64,000 bases of DNA from contig CM043953.1 in assembly GCA_014529385.2 (NCBI GenBank), forward strand, positions 108,444,549 to 108,508,548, given 5' to 3'. Shown here piece after piece: positions 53,512 through 62,512 of this stretch. A program made the translations under genes and the position numbers. Positions within the stretch are counted from its first letter, which is position 1, and every line of letters starts with the position of its first letter. The DNA is from Adiantum capillus-veneris (Eukaryota > Streptophyta > Polypodiopsida > Polypodiales > Pteridaceae). The notes beneath the pieces are model-generated. The model did not search any database and was not told where the DNA came from. It saw only the letters and a program-made list of their open reading frames with translations.

Positions 53512-53552
53512 TCCCCGGCAATGGCACCAAAAATATGCGTGTCTGTTGCACG
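53512..53552 (-). promoter_or_regulatory. tRNA-Asp primer site and last 19 bp of the 5' LTR
   Basis: The minus strand reads TGGTGCCATTGCCGGGGA (53529-53512), two changes from the primer site at 31141-31158. Four bases (53530-53533) and then 19 bases of LTR end (53534-53552) precede it. The rest of that LTR is at 32821-33376. Confidence 0.85.
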
Positions 53553-55010
53553 TTTGCATCTCAATAGCCCTTGTCCACACTTGTCATACAAAGTGAGCTT
53601 ATAGAGCCCACGGAACAAAAGGCCAGATGCAACAATTTCATCACCAAAACTGAGATCATGAACTGTACATCTGTCATCCACAAATTTGACTACAAGTCCA
53701 AGTCTAGCAAGTGTAGAGATAGACAAAAGATTCTTCTTGATCCCAGGTACATAAAGTGCATCAACAAGTGTGAAGGAACTGCCATTTATAGCAGTGAGCA
53801 CAATCTTTCCAACGCCCTGAACCGGATAAGAGGCATTGTTGGCACAAGCGACTGAATTCCCATGAGGGACAAACTCGAGAGAGGTGAACAATTCACGATA
53901 TGAGGTAATGTGCTTTGTAGCACCACTATCGAAATACCACACATGTGAATCTGCAGCAACTGACAAGCATGCATCATGGACAACAAGATTGTAAGTGCAC
54001 TCTGCACTAAAAGCCCATTCTGCATCAACATCAGCATTACAGTCTCCTTTTACAGAAGAATAAACACTTGCTACATTTGTAGTGGAACCAGCATTTGCAG
54101 TGGAACCACCCTCTTTCTTCTTAGCCTCTTTTGCCTTCAACTTAGGACATTGCTTGATCAGGTGATCATTAGCTTTACAATAATGGCAGCGCATCTTCTT
54201 TTTGCCCTTATCACCAGAATTGCCAGACGAAGTGCTGCCAGTAGAAGCATTGGGAACAGAAGTTTTGCCACTCGCAACAAAATCATAAGAAGTGGCTGCA
54301 TTGCTATTACCACTCTTTCTTTGCAATAAAAGCCTGTTCAATGACATGCTGTCTAGTCCTGTTTTTTCTGGAAAGTGACTCTTGTAACAACAATGTGCAT
54401 AATGCATCAAACTTGACAACTTCTGGATTTCCTTGGGTCATAAGTCTCCAAGTACTAGCAAAAGTTTGGTAAGAATCTGGTAAGGCATCAAGAACAGTTT
54501 GCACAAGGGAACTTTCTGAAATGACTTCACCTGCAAAAATAAGTTGCTCATTGATATCCTTGACACTAGCAAGGAAAGTGTCCATATCATCTTCCTCATG
54601 CATAATCTTCGACTCCAGCTCTTTACGCAGCAAAGCAATTTTAGCCTCATTGCGACTTGCATAAAGAACAACCAATATATCCCAAGCTTGTTTTGCAGAT
54701 TTTGTTGAACGGATGTGAGGAACAATGGTGTGCTTCATAGGCTCACGCAATCAATGCATGAGCCTGCGCATCCTTTACATCCCAACGAGCTTGTTCTGTC
54801 GTAGGCAAAACAACTCTAACAACAGCTATCCTTGCAACAAGACCTGCAACATCCTCAACATCGCCTACATACTCAGGATCAGGACGTATATCAATGCCCT
54901 TCACAATATTCCAGACGCCCTTTGACACAAGAACGTGTTGCATCATATAAGCCCACATAGGGTAATTGTCCCCATCCAACCTGTCCTCAACATCAAACAT
55001 CTACACAAAA
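53553..55010 (-). pseudogene. gag: Copia 5' half: Gag, zinc knuckle, protease, pre-integrase
   Basis: 55000-54743 gives the Gag start (M-F-D-V-E-D-R-L-D-G-D-N-Y-P-M-W-A-Y-M). 54750-54307 gives the UBN2-type Gag (K-Q-A-W-D-I-L, L-P-D-S-Y-Q-T-F). 54419-53553 has zinc knuckle C-H-Y-C-K-A-N-D-H-x4-C (about 54190-54150), protease W-Y-F-D-S-G-A-T-K-H (about 53945-53915, catalytic Asp present) and the G-L-Y-K-L stretch of the pre-integrase domain, then ends at the LTR stub. Overlaps reflect frameshifts near 54310-54420 and 54745. This is the front half of the element whose back half is at 33377. Confidence 0.85.
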
Positions 55011-55215
55011 TGAAGAAATTGCCTGTGCAGACCTGCCTGTAGTGGAAACGGAGGCCAAAATGAGCCCGAATAAAAAATCTGAACAGACCAAGCTCTACGA
55101 TCTCTCCCGAAATATTTGTCAGCATGCAAACGCTCGCCAAACCTCACTGTAATTGGAGAAAGTGAGCAGGCATGTGCTGGAGCAGCTGGCGACTAAGCCT
55201 GGGAGGACGTAACCT

Positions 55216-55227
55216 GCTCTGATACCA
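55216..55227 (-). promoter_or_regulatory. Copia primer-binding site, tRNA-iMet
   Basis: The minus strand reads TGGTATCAGAGC two bases after the LTR end, complementary to initiator tRNA-Met, the usual copia primer. Confidence 0.85.
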
Positions 55228-55229
55228 AT

Positions 55230-55456
55230 TGTTGGAATTAGGGTTGCAGAGAGACACACACAGCTTGGAGAAGACGAAGGAAACTCAAGACACACAATAG
55301 AGAGCGTGTTATCTAGTGTGCAATGGAAAGATAGATAGCCCTAGAGTGATGGGCGTATATACAATGCTCGGGGGAAAAAACCTCCTAAAGAAGGAAAAAA
55401 TGCCCAGGCGGTCCTAGTGTGTTCACACACATCACTACCACATGTATATGGTAACA
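55230..55456 (-). repeat. Copia 5' LTR, 227 bp
   Basis: It is TGTTGG...GGTAACA in plus view, the reverse complement of the 35892-36118 LTR with about a dozen differences by eye and equal length. The flank 55457-55461 (ACACA) and the reversed flank of the other LTR (TGTGC at 36119-36123) match in four of five bases, a probable target duplication. Confidence 0.88.
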
Positions 55457-57393
55457 ACACATAGTGCACAAGCAAGTTCCCAACCTCGACATGTATGGCA
55501 AAGCGTACATTTTTGGTGCAATTTTCGGGGACAACATTGCATTAAGCTTGAGGAGCACTCAGTGCTACCTCTGGAAGCCTTTCTTCCATCTGTTTTTCTG
55601 CTTTTTGTTGAGTTCTGTGAGAGCTGTTAAGTGGCTGTAATGGGCAGATTAATAGTTTTTCTGCTAGATTCTGTTAAGTGACTAAAATCTACAGTTTTAG
55701 CAGATATTTGTCAGGTATTGTTAGTGGCTGTAAGCTCTGTTAGTGCTGCATTGTACTGGTTTTTGTTAGTTTTGCAAGATCTGTAATGTGCAGGTGTAGA
55801 AAGTGAGCAGTAGAGTAGACAGTGGAGCAGTAGAGTTGACTATCTCCGTGAGTGTGCAATTTTGTGTTAGATAGTTAATTTACTGTTAATTAGCTATTAA
55901 TTAGCGTAAGGAGAGTAGATAGAGCTCCTAGGAGCTATTGTGTGCACGTGGGAGCTCGGCGTCCACATAGCCACATTATCCTCAAAAAAAATAAAAATAA
56001 TAAAAATGCTCGAGATATTTGGGACTTAAAAGAAATTTGGAAATTAAATTTTAAAAATATTATTCTAAAAGGAAGGGATCGGGATCTTTCCCCAAGCCCA
56101 AGCCCAGGCCCAGGCTTTAGTCGTCAGTCTTATGATATACTACTTACACTATCTTATATATAAAGACTACGATCTCAAGTGAAGGGAGGGCATATGGGAC
56201 AAGTTCCTCAAGTCCTCCACCATCCCCTTCACACTCACCCTTTGGACTTACTAATTCTAGCCCTCTCCCTACCTAGAAAAAGACTAGTTTTAGGATTCCG
56301 AGAGTTGTATGTAACTGAATCGGGGGTTGTAAAGCACTGCATGGCCCCCTAGCCAAGACGCTTGTTTTGAGCTATCACATGCCATATTTGGTGGCTTGGT
56401 TAAAAAAAGTGACAAAAAAAAAGGTTTGTAAACACCTAAAAAACTAGGTGAGCGGCCTTCACGGACACTCACCAACACCTCTACAGTGTTGAGGTCACAT
56501 ACACCTACACTCTAGTCGTGTGCTAGAGGATGAGCATATCAAGAGTGTCTCCATTTACGCGGTCACTCATTATTCCTCTACCTTAGGTTCTAGGCCCTTA
56601 GCGGGAATCCAAGGTAGTACCACTCAGGCACATATTGCGTCTAGTGACTCTTTTTCTGACTACGACGTCATGGAGGGTTATCCGATGCCTAATCCTGATA
56701 GCTCAAGCCAAGACATGCATGCCATGGGCCCACGGTCCGGGCCAAGCGTTCTTAGTCTCTTGAAGGAAACCTTTAGTAGAGCCACTTACTCCGAACATGG
56801 AGCTAATGATGTAAATGAGGGGGGTGGGGAAGTAAATTCACCATTTATGACCAATGTAGACTCCATGCTCGTGGCGAGTGTGCACGGGAATACTCTCTTC
56901 ATTGCACCCCTGACTCTTTAGAGCTATTCCCCTCAGAGGTTATATTACCTAATGGTAGAAGCCTTGCTAGGAAAAGGAAATCGAGAGCTTACGTAGGGTA
57001 GAGCAAAGGAGAGAGTTAAAAGCAAAAGCCCCTATGTCAACATCCCATGCCAGGAGAGCAATTGAGTGCTCCTGAATTAGGGACCAACCGACCTATACAT
57101 AGGTCACACCTATCACATGGGGTGGTTAGATATCCTACAATCCACAATGGGTGCTACTAGTGTAGAGGATCAACAACAAAGAGTTTGTGAGGTCATCCAT
57201 AGGGTTATTGAGCTAGAGAGACAGAACAAGGGGATCCACACGCCTTCAACGAGTCTCATGAAATTCTTGGATATAGAGAAGGCTAAACAACCAACCTTAT
57301 CGCAAATAAAGACTCCCTCGGTAAGTCTGATGGATCCTCCATGTGTTTTTTTGCCAGGGGTCTTAGTACAATCTGAGCCCACAAGTGATAGTG
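55457..57393 (+). mobile_element. 5' part of a third Athila/Tat-type copy
   Basis: End of LTR (55457-55509, ending CGTACA), degenerate tRNA-Asp primer site TGGTGCAATTTTCGGGGA (55514-55531), leader to about 56500 and the start of gag to 57393. It is truncated at 57393, inside the text that follows S-E-P-T-S-D. The missing front of its LTR is at 36119-36658, separated by the copia insertion and the inversion. Confidence 0.8.
56469..57393 (+). pseudogene. gag: Gag N-terminal extension of the third copy, broken
   Basis: 56520-56921 and 57117-57393 correspond to residues 20-155 and about 265-365 of the long Gag (S-D-Y-D-V-M-E-G-Y-P, L-K-E-T-F-S-R-A-T, G-W-L-D-I-L-Q-S-T, L-E-R-Q-N-K-G-I). The part between has stops and a short deletion. 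No capsid domain remains. Confidence 0.78.
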
Positions 57394-57789
57394 AGGCGGT
57401 CCGGGGCGGGCAACAAGAGAGGCGACCTCTAAACACCCCTCAAGGCTCCCGTGCTACTCAATTGGGGCTGGGGCAACCACAAGCACAACACAACAACAAA
57501 CCCACAGCCAAACCAAAACAAGATAGGGGCACCACCTAGTTATGGTATGCGAACTAGGACGCAAGAGAGATTTTGGCACAACCAAGAAGATGCACCACAC
57601 AACACACACAAACAACCTCACACCAAGACACACATGAAATGGACCAGAGAGAGCTAGAGCAAAGGGAAGAGAGAGAGGAAAGGATCTTGCGTAATACCTT
57701 ATTTGTGACTTGCAAATGGAGATGGTTCGTTATGATGCTATCGTAGAACTTGTACAAAAATCACTCAATGCTTAGTGATTGCTAATCAT
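57394..57789. other. Unassigned, Gln/Asn/His-coding low-complexity sequence
   Basis: After the gag break the text gives Q-A-Q-H-N-N-K-P and T-H-K-Q-P-H-T-K-T-H style frames with CA/AC-rich composition. It could be gag of another element. Not identified. Confidence 0.3.
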
Positions 57790-58407
57790 TGCCAAAACAC
57801 ACACACACTGTCTTAGGGTGTGGGAGACCTCTCACCACAATACCCTCTTACAATGGATACAAAACTGGCAATGAAAAACACACTAAAACACTTTCTAAAA
57901 TCAAGATCAACCGATAAAACTCAAAATACACAAGTCACCTTGAATTCACCAAACCGTATTGCACAAATGGAAGGACGAAGATTTGAACGTCGAATCACGC
58001 CTTTGATGCACCAAACCTCAATTTATTGATGATGAAGGAGCATGTACAATAGTGGTTTTGAGATTTGTGGAACTCACGCTCTCTCACTTGCAATGTGTAG
58101 CTTGAAGGCTTCTCTCACACCAAGAGTGAAGCTCACAAGTGGTTGCTACACCTAAGTCTCTCCTCACGCATAGAGTGTTGGGGTGCTATGTGAGATGTTG
58201 GAGGTTGTTTTACAAGAAGAAGAGGGGCCTATTTATAGGTTGGAGACCCCTCATTAGGATTATTGGAAATCCTAATTTACAAGCTAGCAAATCAGGATTA
58301 TGATTTTTTTGAATATCAAAACATTGTGGGCCTTCTTTGTCTGCTTGAGTCATGGGTGTGGGCTCAAAAGAGAGCATTATTGATGGTAGATAAGGTGAAA
58401 GTAAGTA

Positions 58408-58444
<37 letters not shown>

Positions 58445-60069
58445 ACTATACACATGTCTTGAGGTGAGGTGTCTTTTATGGTTAGGTCAATGGCTATTTT
58501 GTGTTAGTATGTTAGTGGTTAGTGTTAGTAATCACTAGAAAGTTAATGATATATTTACAATGGGTAGAATGGGTGGGATGGTTGGAGTAAGATGGTTGAA
58601 TGAAGTGAGCAAATCCTTGTGATGGTGAAGCTTGAAGAAGTTTTGGACTTACTTGTGTAGGTTCTCAAAATGACCATCGATCTTCTTCTTCGTCTTCTCT
58701 TCTTTACGCCACTGCTGCCAAGGTTGATCATCGTGATGAAAATGGTAATTCCGTTGATGAGATCTTTTGATTTGCAGAGGTTAAGCATGGTACACATGCT
58801 GAATTTATGTGTATATATAAGGAGTAAGATGGAATTGTACTTTGGAGATAATAGAGAGAGGCATAGAGATGGTGTATGTACATGGAGAGCTCATATGAGA
58901 GCTATGGGAGTAAGTGGGGAGGTTAATGGTGAAGAAGGTGAGAGAAACCATTGAAGGTGCAGGTTTGAGTGAGGGATTGAGAGAAATGTGTGTGTGTGTG
59001 TGTGTGTAAGTGTGGAAAGAGGTGAGAGAAGACTATGGGCTACTTGTGAAAAAAGTGGGCAGACTGGGGTCCACTCAAAAAATCATAGCTCACCGCTGGT
59101 AGCTCCAAAAATCATGAAAAAATTTGAGGTGATTACTCAGAGCGTGGGCTACATTTTCTCTTTTGACCACTACTCCAAATTCGGAGTGGAGATAGGTGCC
59201 AAAATTCTCACCAAAAAGCCTGTTTTTATGCTTGCAAAAGTCTTTTAGTGGACCCCTCCTTTGTTGAATTTGTACAATGCATCCAAGAGTGAGCCCCTCC
59301 TTTGTCATATCATAATACAAAGCATCCAAGTTGCCCTTGACATATGCATGGAGGAGGATTATTGGTGAATAAAGAAATATATACATGGTGGGATTAGTGT
59401 ATGGACTATTCATGGACTTTAGCTCAATGAGCACATGGTGTTAGAATAATGAGTAAAAATAATAATAAAAATATGGAGGAGTTATGGATATGGAAAGATA
59501 TTGGAATCATATGATATGGTCCCTCTTTGAATTATTTTGGGTGAAAGAGGAAAAGGTATGCAAGTAAATAATATAATAAACTTGACCAATGAGTAGAAAT
59601 CAATTTTTTGTTTTCACGAGGGTGAGGGTGAAAATGTGGGAGTGATTTGTATAAAGGAAAAATATAAGGTTAGAGTATGTACATATTGGCAAAAAATATA
59701 CTTATGGTGTAAGAGGATGAAAGAAGGTGTACATATGTTTAATAAAACACACACCTAAGTAGAAATATTTAAATAAAATACCAAAATAATTATAAAAAAT
59801 CCCTATATTTAGGCCATATATACAATGAAATATTTACACACAAAGAGGCCATAATATACTTTTATTTTTTTATTTTTTTTATTTTTTTTGGCTCACCTAG
59901 CCCAGTGACTAGCTAGCTGAGGGTTTTTAAGAAGATATGGGAAAAGTCCCGTGACTCACGCACGCCTATGTACAGTGAAATGGTAGGGATAGCCACAGTG
60001 TTTGGGTGATTTTGGTAGGGTGAGGTAACTCACTGTGGCAATTACAAAGAGCCGAAAAAACGGCTATCA
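57790..60069 (-). repeat. 3' LTR of a Tat/Ogre-type element (about 2.3 kb)
   Basis: The right end reads TGATAGCC on the minus strand directly after a polypurine tract. The left end is placed at TGCCAAAAC (57790) because the pair TG..CA fits, but this end is less certain as the partner LTR is outside the window. On the minus strand a TATAAATAG box lies at 58229-58238. It carries (GA)n at 58409-58442 and (GT)n at 58988-59007. Confidence 0.6.
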
Positions 60070-60084
60070 TTAGCCCTCCCCCTG
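60070..60084 (-). promoter_or_regulatory. Polypurine tract of the Tat/Ogre-type element
   Basis: The minus strand reads AGGGGGAGGGCTAA before the TGATAGCC LTR start. Confidence 0.75.
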
Positions 60085-60097
60085 GATGATGGTATAT

Positions 60098-62512
60098 TCA
60101 TGTACCATCATAGAGCATCTTTTCCAAAGAGAGTGCTTCAGAGTCCTTGACGAGATCTTCATTGTTTAGCCCCTCAGAATTTTGGCTGGAGTTACACTCA
60201 TGCTTCATGTAACAATACTTACATAAGACAGCGGCCTTTGGACAGATCTTTGGTAGATCCTTTGGTAGAAGGCGACTCAAATAGGGCTTCAAGCGATACC
60301 CGTTTACTTTCCTAGAGTGCTCTTTACCATTCAAGTCCATAAGCTGATAGTAGCTAGAATTGAAAGCCTTCTTGACTATGTATGGCCCTTGCCATCTAGT
60401 TTCAAACTTGGCATCAAAACGATTGTCAAGTCGATTGTCATACCTTAGCACAAGCTCTCCTTCCTTGATGCCTTTGTCCTTCAGTTTCTTGTCGTGCGTT
60501 TCTTTCGCTTGTGTGGCTTTCCTCTTGTAGCACTCGTATGCTGCTTCTCTTTTCCACTCAAGCTCCACTAACGTAAGAAGTCGATCCATCCATACCTCTT
60601 GATCATCTTGTGCTGATTTGCCATGAAGTCGCATTGTTGGAATGTTTAGCTCAATTGGCTGTAAAGCCTCTTGACCATAGACCAAGTGAAATGGTGTGAA
60701 CTCCGTGGCTTCCCTATATGTGGTTCGATACGCCCACAAGGCACCATCCAAGAAGTCATCCCATAATTTTGTCTTGTTTTGCACCATCTTTCTAATGATT
60801 CCTGCAATGACACCATTAGCCTTCTCCACCAAACCATTTGACTGTGGGTAGTATGGTGTGCTATGACGATGTAGAATGTGAAGCTCTTCACAAACTTCTG
60901 TGAGCAATCCTTTTCTAAACCCTGGACCATTATCAGAAACAATCTCCAAAGGTGTGCCAAATCTACAACAAATGTGAGTGTAGACGAATTTGCTCACTGT
61001 CTTCTCATTTACCTTTGCCACACTTTGTGCTTCCACCCACCTAGTCATATAGTCTACAGCCACTAGAATGTAGAGTTTACCATTTTTTGTCCTAGGCAGA
61101 GGACCCATAGCATCAATGCCCCACTTTTCAAAGGGTCCATTTGCAAGCACTATTTGCCTCGGGCCATGCACCAACCTTCTATTTCCATTTATCTGACAAG
61201 TGTGACAGCTTTTACACCAATGTTGAACATCCACATGCAAACTTGGCCAAACATACCCCGAAAGCAAAATCTTTTTCACAGTTAATTCTTGGGCAAAATG
61301 ACCACCACATGCCTCTTCATGCAAACCTTTTAGAATGGCTGGAATTTCCTCAATAGTTGGTACTCTTCTGCATACTTGATCCTTCCCTTTTTGATAGAGG
61401 GAGCCTTCTAGGAAGAGATAGAAACTTGCCTTCTTCATGAGTCTCCTCTTCTGAGCCTTCGTGAAGTCTTGTGGAAACTCACCCTCCAAAATGTAGCCGA
61501 TAATGGGAGCCAATGACTCCAATCCCTGGTATCTCGGTTGCTTGACAGCTGCTGCCACCATGATGACCTGCACTTCTCTCTCAACACATGTAACTGCTTG
61601 TTGTGCAAGTAAATCGGCATCTTCATTTTGTTTCCTCGGAATATGATATAGTTGCACTTCTTCAAACTGATTAAACATCTTACGAATGGCATGAACTTTT
61701 GTCCTTAAGCTTTCATTCTTGCATGCCCAAATGCCTAAAATCTGTTTAACAATGAGAAGTGCATCTCCCTTTACCATGAGATGTTTTATCCCTTGGCCAA
61801 TGCACATCTTCAAACCATGAAGTAGTGTGTCGTATTCTGCTTCATTGTTGCTAGTTGAACCTGGTAGATTGACCTTCTCTTTCATGACCACCTCTCCACT
61901 TGGGTTGAGCAACACTAGCCCTCCCCCTGCTTTTCCTGTGGCTCGTCGAAAAGCTCCATCAAAGAACAAGGTAAAAGCATTGGGAATACTTTTTGGTGGT
62001 GGCAATGGTAGGGTCTTTACTTGAGGCACCTTAATTTCCTTCTCATGTACCCTATAAGTGAGAATCCCTGCCAATTGTGCACGCACACTATCTTCTACCT
62101 TGAAAGAGTATTGGAACTCTTGCAACTCCATAATCCACTTTGAGATCCTAGTACTAAGATTCATTTGAGATGACACCCAAGGGAACAAATTTTCTGCAGT
62201 GAGAATTACAAAAGGTTTTGGTAGTAGGTAGGATCTAAACTTTCTCACCGCAAACATGAGAGAAAGCATCATGAGTTCTGCTTCTGTGTAGTCTCTCTCC
62301 AAAGCATTCATGACCCTACTAGCAAAGTAGATGGGTCGCATCCTTGTACTGTGGGGATCTTGTTGTAGCAACACAGCACCAATTGTTTCCCTTCCAACAC
62401 TAGAGCTAACAAAGAATGTGTACTCCCAACAAGGAGGCATGAGTGTTGGTAGCTCTGACAAAATGACTTTAATGTTACAAAAATACTCTTCAAGCTCATC
62501 AGACCATGCAAA
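60098..62512 (-). CDS. pol: Pol 3' part: RNase H, second (archaeal-type) RNase H, integrase
   Basis: 787 open codons from the Met at 62461, in the same frame as the piece at 62513-63979. First comes the Ty3 RNase H (T-F-F-V-S-S-S-V-G-R-E, where the usual Asp of D-A-S is Ser; Y-T-E-A-E-L-M-M-L). Then the archaeal-type RNase H (L-F-F-D-G-A-F-R, N-N-E-A-E-Y, V-K-G-D-A-L-L, Q-N-E-D-A-D), the mark of the Tat/Ogre branch. Then integrase: zinc finger H ... G-G-H ... C-K-S-C-H-T-C, core G-I-D-A-M-G-P, V-S-D-N-G-P-G-F and N-G-L-V-E-K-A-N-G, with Glu in place 36 residues after the Asp. It ends with a W-Q-G-P-Y-I-V SH3-like C-terminus. The integrase looks intact. In the first RNase H the catalytic Asp appears lost, a role the second domain may cover. 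Confidence 0.88.
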   Translation of the reverse strand, partial: FAWSDELEEYFCNIKVILSELPTLMPPCWEYTFFVSSSVGRETIGAVLLQQDPHSTRMRPIYFASRVMNALERDYTEAELMMLSLMFAVRKFRSYLLPKPFVILTAENLFPWVSSQMNLSTRISKWIMELQEFQYSFKVEDSVRAQLAGILTYRVHEKEIKVPQVKTLPLPPPKSIPNAFTLFFDGAFRRATGKAGGGLVLLNPSGEVVMKEKVNLPGSTSNNEAEYDTLLHGLKMCIGQGIKHLMVKGDALLIVKQILGIWACKNESLRTKVHAIRKMFNQFEEVQLYHIPRKQNEDADLLAQQAVTCVEREVQVIMVAAAVKQPRYQGLESLAPIIGYILEGEFPQDFTKAQKRRLMKKASFYLFLEGSLYQKGKDQVCRRVPTIEEIPAILKGLHEEACGGHFAQELTVKKILLSGYVWPSLHVDVQHWCKSCHTCQINGNRRLVHGPRQIVLANGPFEKWGIDAMGPLPRTKNGKLYILVAVDYMTRWVEAQSVAKVNEKTVSKFVYTHICCRFGTPLEIVSDNGPGFRKGLLTEVCEELHILHRHSTPYYPQSNGLVEKANGVIAGIIRKMVQNKTKLWDDFLDGALWAYRTTYREATEFTPFHLVYGQEALQPIELNIPTMRLHGKSAQDDQEVWMDRLLTLVELEWKREAAYECYKRKATQAKETHDKKLKDKGIKEGELVLRYDNRLDNRFDAKFETRWQGPYIVKKAFNSSYYQLMDLNGKEHSRKVNGYRLKPYLSRLLPKDLPKICPKAAVLCKYCYMKHECNSSQNSEGLNNEDLVKDSEALSLEKMLYDGT

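Larger units (their letters stand above)
33377..53552. other. Inferred 20.2-kb inverted segment
   Basis: Both ends are abrupt switches between an Athila/Tat-type LTR and a copia element. Reversing the segment completes the LTR to the base, pairs the GAGCT duplications, makes a chromovirus solo LTR continuous, reunites both copia halves in one orientation and completes the LTR of the copy at 55457. The junctions share only about two bases (AC), which suggests end-joining rather than repeat-mediated recombination. An assembly inversion remains possible. Confidence 0.85.
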
